A stretch of DNA of 55,851 nucleotides, taken from contig SOKA01000091.1 in assembly GCA_004376105.1 (NCBI GenBank), positions 1-55,851 on the forward strand, given 5' to 3'. A program made the position numbers and the translations under genes. Shown here piece by piece: positions 25,192-32,732 of this stretch. The DNA is from Dehalococcoidia bacterium (GTDB lineage Bacteria; Chloroflexota; Dehalococcoidia; Dehalococcoidales; E44-bin46). Numbering within the stretch: position 1 is the stretch's first letter; every line of letters begins with the position of its first letter. The notes under the pieces were generated by a model, which was not told where the DNA came from, did no database searches, and saw only the letters and a program-made list of their open reading frames with translations.

Positions 25192-26597
25192 GGAATGATG
25201 TTAGCTATCCTTCAGTGATGTCTAGGAAGAGCGAGATTCTCAAGCACTCCGTTGGAATTGATTATCAAGAGTTTGAGCTTTCTCCGCTTGCCTTTGATTA
25301 CGAAAGGTTGATGAATTGTTGTGGCTATTCCCTGTCCGATGTTCAGAAGGTCCAGACAGATACCGGGGTAGGAAACACACCACTGGTTGAACTGAAGAAC
25401 ATTACTGAACTGGTACGGTCGATTTCGGCTCCCGGAAAGGGAGGGCGCATCTTTATCAAGGATGAGAAAGCCTGTCCTAGCGGAAGCTTCAAGGACCGCC
25501 GGGCTTCTTTATCCGTCTATCATGCTGCCCGTCTAGGATACAAAGGGGTGGTAGCCGCCACTTCGGGAAACTACGGTGCTGCCGTGGCTTCGCAGGCTGC
25601 CAAATATGGGCTTAAGGCGATCATCCTCCAAGAAGTTTATGATAGCCGCAAAGTGGGTCAACCCGAAATTTTGGAGAAAACAAGGGCTTGCGAGGCCTAT
25701 GGCGCAGAGGTCTGGCAGATGACGGTTGGACCGGAACTTTTCTACATCATGCTACGCATTCTAGAGGAGACCGGGTTTTTTAGTGCCTCCCTCTATATTC
25801 CTACAAGCGTCTTAGGAATTGAGACCTTGGGCTATGAATTAGCGCAGCAAGTTATGGAGCGAGAGGGCCGATTTCCTGATATGGTCGTGGTCGCCCATGC
25901 CGGCGGTGGTAATGTCACGGGTACGGCTAGGGGACTGCAAAAAGCAGGAAGCCATGAGACGGTGGTGGTGGGTGCCTCTGTTGACCTAAGAGGCCTGCAC
26001 ATGGCCAGTGACTACGACTTTAACCGCAAGTCCTTTACCACAGCACACTCCGGTTTCGGGATACCTTTTCTAACTTGGCCAGACCGCACAGATGTCCCAA
26101 GAAACGTTGCCCGGGGGCTGCGGTACCTAGATCAATACGTTCTGGTCAGTCAAGGGGAAGTGTTTTATGTCACCGAACTTCTGGCAAAATTGGAGGGGCT
26201 TGAGCGTGGCCCAGCAGGGAATACCTCATTAGCCGCCGCAATCCCTCTTGCTCAGGAGCTAGATAGAGACCAAATCTTGGTGGTCCAAGAAACAGAATAC
26301 ACAGCCGCTGGAAAGTTGCCCTCTTCTCAACTTACCTTTGCTGAAGAAAATGGAATCGAGGTAAAACGGGGTGACCCCAGAGACAATATTCCCGGCAAGG
26401 TGATCGTGATTCCCCAGCGGGTCGAGCAGCTCCAGGTAGAGAATCTCGATTTGGACAAGATTCGCCAGTCATATGTAAAACATGCCATAGAAGCGACAGG
26501 GGTGCGTCAGCCCAGAGAGGAAGATATTCTCTTTATGGCTGAGGACTCGAGGAGTTCCGTTGACTTTATCCGTTCAGTGTTGCAGGGGATTTCATAG
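25188..26597 (+). CDS. ortB: 2-amino-4-oxopentanoate thiolase, beta subunit OrtB
   Basis: PLP-dependent large subunit, 469 aa, fold-type II and threonine-synthase-like. Lys102 in SGSFKDRRAS is the expected Schiff-base lysine; the phosphate loop AGGGNVTGTARG and substrate loop ATSGNYGAAVASQAA are present. Diagnostic OrtB stretches are TGVGNTPLVELKNIT, VVGASVDLRGLHMASDYDF, GIPFLTWPDRTDVPRN and LEGLERGPAGNTSLAAA. Plain threonine synthase or diaminopropionate lyase is less likely because OrtA is coupled to it. Product D-alanine is the substrate for the racemase 4 kb downstream. Confidence 0.9.
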   Translation: MRNDVSYPSVMSRKSEILKHSVGIDYQEFELSPLAFDYERLMNCCGYSLSDVQKVQTDTGVGNTPLVELKNITELVRSISAPGKGGRIFIKDEKACPSGSFKDRRASLSVYHAARLGYKGVVAATSGNYGAAVASQAAKYGLKAIILQEVYDSRKVGQPEILEKTRACEAYGAEVWQMTVGPELFYIMLRILEETGFFSASLYIPTSVLGIETLGYELAQQVMEREGRFPDMVVVAHAGGGNVTGTARGLQKAGSHETVVVGASVDLRGLHMASDYDFNRKSFTTAHSGFGIPFLTWPDRTDVPRNVARGLRYLDQYVLVSQGEVFYVTELLAKLEGLERGPAGNTSLAAAIPLAQELDRDQILVVQETEYTAAGKLPSSQLTFAEENGIEVKRGDPRDNIPGKVIVIPQRVEQLQVENLDLDKIRQSYVKHAIEATGVRQPREEDILFMAEDSRSSVDFIRSVLQGIS

Positions 26598-26614
26598 AAA
26601 TAGGAGGATGTATC

Positions 26615-27901
26615 ATGCTTTCTGATTTTGAATTTAATCTCCAGCATCAGCTCTCCGGCCTCAAGGCATTAAGCAACATCAGCGAACTGGCAAAGGTTGG
26701 GTACAGGTTTGTGGGTACTGAAGGAGATAGAAAATCCATAGAGTTTATGAAGAAACAGTTTAAGTCCTATGGATTGGATGTTGTAGAACTACCCATCCGG
26801 GTTCCCACCTTTGAGGATGAGAAACCCCTCCTCAAGATTCTGGCGACTGGAGAAGAACTGGAATGCATTGCTCCTTTATTTTCACCCTCGACCCCACCCG
26901 GGGGGTTGGAAGCTAACCTAGTTCTGATCGGGGACGGGACAGAGGAAGATTATCGCCGGGTTAACGTACGAGGGAAAATTGTGGTTCTCCCTGAGACAAC
27001 TGTGGGGTTTGCCAAGTTCTGGTTAGGAACTTTCGCAGAGAGGGCGGCCCAAGCAGGTGCTGTGGGCATGGTTATAATTCACCCCATGCCATGGCCGTAT
27101 CGGATGACCATGGAAGCAGGATACTCGAATCCCCAAAAAAGATTCTGCGAGCAAAAACTTCCCGCCGTCTGTATTTCTGCTATTGATGGTTTAAAACTTA
27201 TGCACGCTATAGGAAAAGGGGAGACCAGAGTACGATTGGAGACAAAAAATCTGATAGAGGAAAGGGATTCGGTAATCATCTCCGCCTTCCGTCGGGGAAC
27301 AGAATATCCTGAAGAGCGAGTGGGTATTATAGCCCATCGAGACAGTGCAATCGCCCTCGGTGCCAACGACAATGGTTCGGGAAGTGGAACTATACTGGAG
27401 ATTGCCCGGGTTTTGAGCCAGACTAAGCCAAAAAGATCATTCGAATTTATCTCCAGTACTGCAGAAGATGGTGCCACGGTCGGTGCCTACAAGTATTGCG
27501 AGGTACACAAAGAGGACCTGGTCAAGAACATGAAGGCACTGTTAGATATAGACATGCTCAGCGGGGCTGTTGTTAAACAGATCGAAGTAGGGCATTGGCC
27601 GGATACAGAACCCATCAAACACCCGGCCTGGCTGCTGAAGATGGTTGATGATGTGGCTGCTGAACTGGGATATGGGTTCGGTAGGCTATCGGCAATGTGG
27701 GGTGTCCCAGAGGAAGGGCGATTTATCGATATAGGTGTACCAGCAACTGTTTTGTGGGCAAATGATGACCCCTATTACCATTCGATTCATGATACTGTCG
27801 ACAAGGTCAACCCGGCTAACCTTAAAGCCGCAGCGGATACCATTGCCATTGTGGCCTGGAGATTGGCGAATAGTAAAATCAAAGAGGAGGGGGAACGATG
27901 A
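26615..27901 (+). CDS. M28-family zinc metallopeptidase with PA-like insert
   Basis: 428 aa, without a signal peptide, so probably cytoplasmic. The zinc ligands of an M28 aminopeptidase can be picked out: AHRDSAIALGANDNGSGSG (His near 242, bridging Asp near 252), TAEDG (Glu pair, with the usual second E replaced by D), DIDMLSG (Asp) and YYHSIHDTVDKV (final His). Residues about 95-215 form a protease-associated-type insert. It probably trims N-terminal residues from imported peptides or hydrolyses a small amide. GGAGGATGTATC precedes the ATG, and its stop overlaps the next start. Confidence 0.87.
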   Translation: MLSDFEFNLQHQLSGLKALSNISELAKVGYRFVGTEGDRKSIEFMKKQFKSYGLDVVELPIRVPTFEDEKPLLKILATGEELECIAPLFSPSTPPGGLEANLVLIGDGTEEDYRRVNVRGKIVVLPETTVGFAKFWLGTFAERAAQAGAVGMVIIHPMPWPYRMTMEAGYSNPQKRFCEQKLPAVCISAIDGLKLMHAIGKGETRVRLETKNLIEERDSVIISAFRRGTEYPEERVGIIAHRDSAIALGANDNGSGSGTILEIARVLSQTKPKRSFEFISSTAEDGATVGAYKYCEVHKEDLVKNMKALLDIDMLSGAVVKQIEVGHWPDTEPIKHPAWLLKMVDDVAAELGYGFGRLSAMWGVPEEGRFIDIGVPATVLWANDDPYYHSIHDTVDKVNPANLKAAADTIAIVAWRLANSKIKEEGER

Positions 27902-28731
27902 CATCAAAAGAAGTTTTAAAGAATCCTATCTTCCCAGCCCTTCAAAAAGTTGGACACAAGCCTGAGGATGAAATCTACACCTGGTCTCAGGGGCTGGGGT
28001 CTCATAACCAAAATCTTTTGAACGGTCTGAAAAGCAATGTTGAGGAACCATCGTTGAGGGAAGCGACCCTCAACGACCTGTGGAGCTTTTTCCACTCCGT
28101 CGGACTTGAAAAGGTTAATGAGGTCCTGGGAATAGAGGAAAAGCCCAATGTGGATAAAATCAACAAAACCCTGACCGATATCATGAATGATAAGGAACAT
28201 CCAGCTATCCTAGGAATGGGAGATTATACTGAAGAGGCTTTAGTCAACTGGGTAAAAGCCTTTGCCATTTATGATTTCGCTGCCTATACCTACCTAGAAA
28301 AGCATCTAGGTGCAAAAGACGCCTTGAAGATTTACATGGGTCTTTGGGAGAGCATTGCCCTTGCCCCCCTAGAGCAGCAGGCAAAAACCTTGGGGATAAA
28401 AGATGCATCCGGTATTGACATGGACACGATTGGAAAGCTGTCTCAGACCTACTGGGAATCCATTGCATCACCCTATCGTGTTACCCGGCATACTAAGGAT
28501 GTCCACGAGGCCGAGGTTTTGGTCTGCCCCTACTGGGAAAACATGAAGACTATCCTGGGTGAGGAGAAGGCCCGCTCCATGACCCTCAAGACTGAAGCTG
28601 TTGTCTCTGTCAACTATTACGACGCAATATTGAAGGCTCTCGGGGTTTTCGACAAATTCTCTTTTACCATGGATAAATTTGCCTGTTGTGGGGATGACTG
28701 TTGTAGAGTGAGGTTCGAGCGAAGAAAATAA
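27898..28731 (+). CDS. ATC-hydrolase-like protein with C-terminal cysteine cluster, copy 1
   Basis: 277 aa, starting at an ATGA overlap with the peptidase gene. The C-terminal half resembles the L-2-amino-thiazoline-4-carboxylate (ATC) hydrolase family: AEVLVCPYWENM (Cys210), GEEKARSM, then a cysteine cluster ACCGDDCC at 262-269 and RVRFER. The N-terminal 110 residues are helical and unassigned. AtcB-type enzymes open a thiazoline ring in cysteine formation; whether this relative does so is unknown. A shorter paralogue with the same CPY...EKA...C..C pattern lies at 31979-32569. The four cysteines could bind metal. Confidence 0.65.
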   Translation: MTSKEVLKNPIFPALQKVGHKPEDEIYTWSQGLGSHNQNLLNGLKSNVEEPSLREATLNDLWSFFHSVGLEKVNEVLGIEEKPNVDKINKTLTDIMNDKEHPAILGMGDYTEEALVNWVKAFAIYDFAAYTYLEKHLGAKDALKIYMGLWESIALAPLEQQAKTLGIKDASGIDMDTIGKLSQTYWESIASPYRVTRHTKDVHEAEVLVCPYWENMKTILGEEKARSMTLKTEAVVSVNYYDAILKALGVFDKFSFTMDKFACCGDDCCRVRFERRK

Positions 28732-28756
28732 AGAATTTCATCAGAAGGAGGCAAAG

Positions 28757-29161
28757 ATGGAGTTGATTGAGGTTGCAAAAAGCTGGTTGAAAGCCATGAA
28801 TGAGCACGATATAGATAAGATGAGCTCTTTGTGCTGGAAAGATGCCGTGGGAGACGAGGTAGCAGAGCCCCCTCCTGCCGAGGGTAGCGAGCAAATCGCA
28901 ACCAGCTACCGAGAGTTATTCACCGCTTACCCAGATTGTGCCGCGGAGATTCTTAATATCTTCTCTGGTCAGAACCAGGTTCTAGCAGAGGTCCGATGGG
29001 CAGGAACCAACAAGGGTGACTTCCGCGGTACCCCCGCCACAGGGAAGTTTGTAGATATCAGGATCGCTTATATCTTCAAGGTCGATGAAAAGAAGATTAG
29101 TAGGATCACTGAATACTATGATGCTGCCACGCTTGCCAGACAGATAGGGCTTTCTCCGTGA
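28757..29161 (+). CDS. SnoaL-like (NTF2-fold) protein, copy 2
   Basis: 134 aa, with AGAAGGAGGCAAAG upstream of the ATG. The pattern WLKAMNEHDIDKMSSLCWKDAVGDEV, then SYRELFTAYPDCAAEILNIFSGQNQVLAEVRWAGTNKGDF, then IAYIFKVDEKKISRITEYYD is SnoaL-like polyketide-cyclase fold. It is a distant relative of the protein at 24402-24860, so two NTF2-fold proteins bracket the thiolase, peptidase and ATC-hydrolase-like genes. No catalytic assignment is possible from sequence alone. Confidence 0.78.
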   Translation: MELIEVAKSWLKAMNEHDIDKMSSLCWKDAVGDEVAEPPPAEGSEQIATSYRELFTAYPDCAAEILNIFSGQNQVLAEVRWAGTNKGDFRGTPATGKFVDIRIAYIFKVDEKKISRITEYYDAATLARQIGLSP

Positions 29162-29191
29162 CTTTCTTAAGAAACTTGGTAAGGCTTTCAA

Positions 29192-30316
29192 GTGGGACAA
29201 GCAAGACAAAGTATTGAAAGGGCAACAAGAGCAATTATCGATCTTGGAGCGGTATCCTATAATGTTGCTGAGATACGGAAGAAGATAGGAAGCAAAAGAG
29301 GCCTGATGGCTGTGGTCAAGGCCGATGGCTATGGCCATGGTGCTGTAGAAGTTAGTAAGGCAGCCCTCAGAAGCGGGGCAGATTCTCTCGGGGTTGCCCT
29401 TCCGGAAGAGGGCCAACAGCTAAGAGAAGCAGGAATTGAGGTCCCCATCTTAGTTGTGGGGTTGATTCAGCCGGGGGAGGCCTATAAAGTGGTGAAGTTC
29501 CGTTTGGCTCAGACTGTTGCCTCTGTTGAACTCCTGGAGGCTTTGGATCACGAAGCCAGCAAGGCTTCTACCCGGGTTAGCGTGCATATCAAGCTGGACA
29601 CGGGGATGGGGCGGATTGGAGTAAAGCCTGACGACGCAGTCTCTTTCGCTTACAAGGTCAAGAGCTTTAAGAATCTAAATCTTGAAGGATTGTTTAGCCA
29701 CTTTTCTTCAGCAGGCGAGAGAGATAAGACTTTTTCAAAGCGGCAACTTCAACTTTTTGACCAGGTTATCGCTAACCTTCAGCTTGCTGGTATCGAGGTG
29801 CCCAAAAAGCATATGGCAAACAGCGCAGCGGTCCTAGATTTTCCTCAATCCTATTATGATATGGTGAGGCCAGGGATCATAATCTATGGTCTCTATCCCT
29901 CCACAGAGATTAGTCACAGTATTGAGTTAAAACCTGCCATGACCTTGAAAACTAAGGTCTTCCAGGTCAAGGTAGTTCCTCCCGCAACTCCTATCAGTTA
30001 TGGGAGAACATTCACCACCAAGGGAAGAACTACGGTAGCGACCCTTCCCGTGGGATATGCTGATGGTTATAGTCGGCTACTGTCCAATCGTGGGGAGGTG
30101 TTGATAAAAGGGCACCGAGCTCCGGTGATCGGTAACATCTGTATGGATATGTGTATGGTAGACGTTTCCAGCGTGGAAGATGTTCGACCAGGGGACGAAG
30201 TAATCCTGTTCGGCGAAGAACTATCTGTGGACGAGATCGCAGCCAAAATTGGCACTATCAACTACGAGATAGTTTGTGGTGTTAGCAAGAGAGTACCCCG
30301 AATCTACATCCAATAA
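29192..30316 (+). CDS. alr: Alanine racemase
   Basis: PLP enzyme (fold type III) interconverting D- and L-alanine, 374 aa with a GTG start (AAGG upstream). Lys43 in VVKADGYGHG is the PLP lysine; HIKLDTGMGRIG, ANSAAVLDFP, MVRPGIIIYGLYP, LPVGYADGYSR (with the catalytic Tyr region) and GNICMDMCMVDVS follow. In most bacteria Alr supplies D-alanine for peptidoglycan. Here, between a D-alanine-forming thiolase and alanine dehydrogenase, a catabolic D-to-L direction is more likely. Confidence 0.95.
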   Translation: MGQARQSIERATRAIIDLGAVSYNVAEIRKKIGSKRGLMAVVKADGYGHGAVEVSKAALRSGADSLGVALPEEGQQLREAGIEVPILVVGLIQPGEAYKVVKFRLAQTVASVELLEALDHEASKASTRVSVHIKLDTGMGRIGVKPDDAVSFAYKVKSFKNLNLEGLFSHFSSAGERDKTFSKRQLQLFDQVIANLQLAGIEVPKKHMANSAAVLDFPQSYYDMVRPGIIIYGLYPSTEISHSIELKPAMTLKTKVFQVKVVPPATPISYGRTFTTKGRTTVATLPVGYADGYSRLLSNRGEVLIKGHRAPVIGNICMDMCMVDVSSVEDVRPGDEVILFGEELSVDEIAAKIGTINYEIVCGVSKRVPRIYIQ

Positions 30317-30335
30317 ACAAGAAAGGAGATAGGAG

Positions 30336-30809
30336 ATGGCGAAGGTTTTAATCATTTATCATTCAAGGACTGGAAATACGGAGGCAATGGCCGAGGCGGT
30401 GGAGGCAGGTGTCAAAAGAGAGGGCTTGGAGGTTATTAGGAAAAGGATCGAGGAGGCGAGTGTCGATGACCTCCTGAAGCCTGATGGCATTATCATCGGC
30501 TCTCCCACCTATTTTGCTGCTGCCGCAGCCGAAGTCAAAAAATTTATCGACGAGAGCATCAAACACTTTGGCAAGTTAGAGGGAAAGGTAGGTGCCGCCT
30601 TCTCATCGTCTGGTGACCTAGGAGGGGGCAGTGAGACAGCAATTCTGGATATCCTGCGGGCTTTCTTGGTTCATGGAATGATCATCCAGGGAGCTACATC
30701 AGGGGGTCACTATGGTCCGGTCTCTGTGGGTGCTCCCAACCAAGAACGGAAGGAAATATGTGAAGCATTGGGAGCAAGGGTTGCTAAGCTTGTTAAACGA
30801 CTGGCTTGA
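30336..30809 (+). CDS. Flavodoxin/WrbA-like FMN protein
   Basis: 157 aa with the flavodoxin FMN-phosphate loop SRTGNTEAMAEAV at 10-22, GIIIGSPTYFAAAAAEVKKF near 51-70, and GGSETAILDILRAFLVHGM. The AFSSSGDLGGGSE segment resembles the NAD(P)H-quinone oxidoreductase/WrbA branch. It lies 20 bp after alr, and its stop is 11 bp before the ald start. It could take electrons from the oxidation of the alanine or another step of the train, but no partner is encoded next to it. Confidence 0.88.
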   Translation: MAKVLIIYHSRTGNTEAMAEAVEAGVKREGLEVIRKRIEEASVDDLLKPDGIIIGSPTYFAAAAAEVKKFIDESIKHFGKLEGKVGAAFSSSGDLGGGSETAILDILRAFLVHGMIIQGATSGGHYGPVSVGAPNQERKEICEALGARVAKLVKRLA

Positions 30810-30820
30810 GGGAGGTTTCA

Positions 30821-31927
30821 ATGATTGTTGGTATTCCAAAGGAGCTGAAGGTAGCTGAGAGGAGAGTGGCTATCACACCTGCGGGTGTTCAAGCATTGGT
30901 GGAACTAGGACATACGGTTCTGATCGAGGCTGGAGCTGGCCTGGGAAGCGGCCTTCAGGATAAGAGCTACGTTCAAGCGGGTGCTGAGATTCGGCCGTCT
31001 TCCGAGGTATGGAACAACTCAGAAATGATTCTTAAAGTAAAGGAACCTATCACGCCTGAGCTTGACCTGATGCATGAGGGGCAAATTGTCTTTACCTTCC
31101 TCCATCTGGCTACTGACAAAAATCTTACCCAAAAGCTGATGGAAAAGAGGGTTATTGGGATAGCCTACGAGACAATTCAGACGGACAAAGGCTTCCTACC
31201 ACTGCTTGCCCCTATGAGTGCTATTGCTGGGCGCCTCTCAATTCAGATGGGGGCATATTGCCTAGAAGCTAAAAGCGGAGGCATGGGAACCCTGCTGAGC
31301 GGAGTGCCTGGCGTGCAACCGGCTCACGTGGTAATCCTAGGAGGCGGCATTGTGGGGGTCAATGCCTGTTACATTGCAGCAGGGATCGGTGCCCAAGTCA
31401 GCGTCCTAGATATCAACCCGCAACGCCTGGCCTACATCGATAAGGTGACCAGTAGCAAAATCATCACACTGATGTCGAATCAAACCAATATTGAAGAAGA
31501 GGTCATGGGTGCGGATCTCGTCATTGGGGCTGTTCTCATTCCCGGAGCCCGCGCTCCTAAGCTGATCTCCAAGGAACTAGTCAGGAGGATGAAGCCGGGG
31601 GCAGCCATCGTTGATGTTGCAGTTGATCAAGGAGGATGTTGTGAGACCACACGCCCGACGACCCATGAGAACCCGACCTATGTGGAGGAGGACATTGTTC
31701 ACTACTGCGTAACCAACATGCCCGGAGCTGTTCCTCGTACCTCGACTTTTGCCCTGACCAATGCTACCCTACCATACGTGCTGGAGGTCGCCAACAAAGG
31801 CTATGAACGGGCTATCCAAGAGAATCCGGAGATAGCCAGGGGAATGAATGTAGTCAAGGGCAGTATATCGCACAAAGTGGTGGCTGAAAGTCTAGGGTTA
31901 AGCTATACGCCCATAGAGAGGAGGTGA
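30821..31927 (+). CDS. ald: Alanine dehydrogenase
   Basis: NAD-dependent oxidative deamination of L-alanine to pyruvate and ammonia. 368 aa from ATG 30821, preceded by GAGGGAGGTTTCA. MIVGIPKELKVAERRVAITPAGVQ, LPLLAPMSAIAGRLS, VVILGGGIVGVNACYIAAGIGAQVSVLDIN (Rossmann) and GAVPRTSTFALTNATLPY are diagnostic. With Alr it would drain D-alanine into central metabolism and yield NADH. Same operon as alr and the flavodoxin gene. Confidence 0.95.
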   Translation: MIVGIPKELKVAERRVAITPAGVQALVELGHTVLIEAGAGLGSGLQDKSYVQAGAEIRPSSEVWNNSEMILKVKEPITPELDLMHEGQIVFTFLHLATDKNLTQKLMEKRVIGIAYETIQTDKGFLPLLAPMSAIAGRLSIQMGAYCLEAKSGGMGTLLSGVPGVQPAHVVILGGGIVGVNACYIAAGIGAQVSVLDINPQRLAYIDKVTSSKIITLMSNQTNIEEEVMGADLVIGAVLIPGARAPKLISKELVRRMKPGAAIVDVAVDQGGCCETTRPTTHENPTYVEEDIVHYCVTNMPGAVPRTSTFALTNATLPYVLEVANKGYERAIQENPEIARGMNVVKGSISHKVVAESLGLSYTPIERR

Positions 31928-31978
31928 TACCGAGTTTAAAGGCAAATTTTCCTAAAAGAAGAAAAGGAAAGGAGAACT

Positions 31979-32569
31979 ATGGAAAAACCAATCAGGAACA
32001 ACGATATCATTGAAAATTACAAGGAGATGCAGAAAACCAACCCGAAATTGACCTTTGAGCATGGGTTGAGAGCCATACTGACCCTCTTCACACTGCATGA
32101 TTATTCCATGTTCACCGTGATGGAGCAAGAGGTCGGAACGGACCGAGCCGTAAATCTCTACGCTAAAATATGGGGACTAAGATCGGAACTGGAATGGCCA
32201 TCTCTATGCGCAGCGATTGGGAAAAAACCTGAGGACAAATTCACCATTGATGATGTGGCCAACATCATGGTCGCCGGCTTTGCCGACTTCGGCAACCCGA
32301 TGGAAGTGGTGGAGAAGACTGAAGACCGGGTTACCCTTCGGAATTACGATTGTCCCTACACGACGCAAGTGATCTGGAAACTTCTCTCACCAGAAAAGGC
32401 CTTCGCCTTTAATAATAAGATTCAGCTACAATGCAATCATGCGCTTTTTGAAACATACTTGAAGTTGGCCAGGCTCGACGACCAGTGGACTTTCAATTTC
32501 CCCTCCCAGCTGTGTTTGACTAATCAGTACTGTGAATTCACATTCATCAGGAAAAAGCTCAGCAAGTAG
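31979..32569 (+). CDS. ATC-hydrolase-like protein, copy 2
   Basis: 196 aa, with AAAGGAAAGGAG before the ATG. It aligns by eye with the C-terminal half of the 277-aa protein at 27898-28731: a CPY motif (Cys125), SPEKAFAF versus GEEKARSM, and a closing C-x5-C pair (Cys179, Cys185) before EFTF. The cysteine cluster is thinner here (two instead of four). Family knowledge is limited to ATC hydrolase relatives. Having two diverged copies in one operon suggests different partners or substrates, or one acting as non-catalytic subunit. Confidence 0.55.
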   Translation: MEKPIRNNDIIENYKEMQKTNPKLTFEHGLRAILTLFTLHDYSMFTVMEQEVGTDRAVNLYAKIWGLRSELEWPSLCAAIGKKPEDKFTIDDVANIMVAGFADFGNPMEVVEKTEDRVTLRNYDCPYTTQVIWKLLSPEKAFAFNNKIQLQCNHALFETYLKLARLDDQWTFNFPSQLCLTNQYCEFTFIRKKLSK

Positions 32570-32732
32570 CACCAAGAGCTAGCTAGAGGTAACGGCGGTT
32601 TGATTTAGGCAAAAATAATTGCTGGTTTCGTAGAAGGCGGGCTCTGCCAGCCTAGCTGAATCGGCACGTGGCATCCCGCCTCCAGTTATAGGCACGGCTG
32701 GAATCGCTGGATAAATTGGGAAAGGAGGGAAA

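Noticed and set aside
25188..26597. Threonine synthase or diaminopropionate ammonia-lyase as the identity of the PLP enzyme
   Set aside because: The translationally coupled OrtA partner and OrtB-specific stretches favour the thiolase; no other threonine-pathway gene is near.
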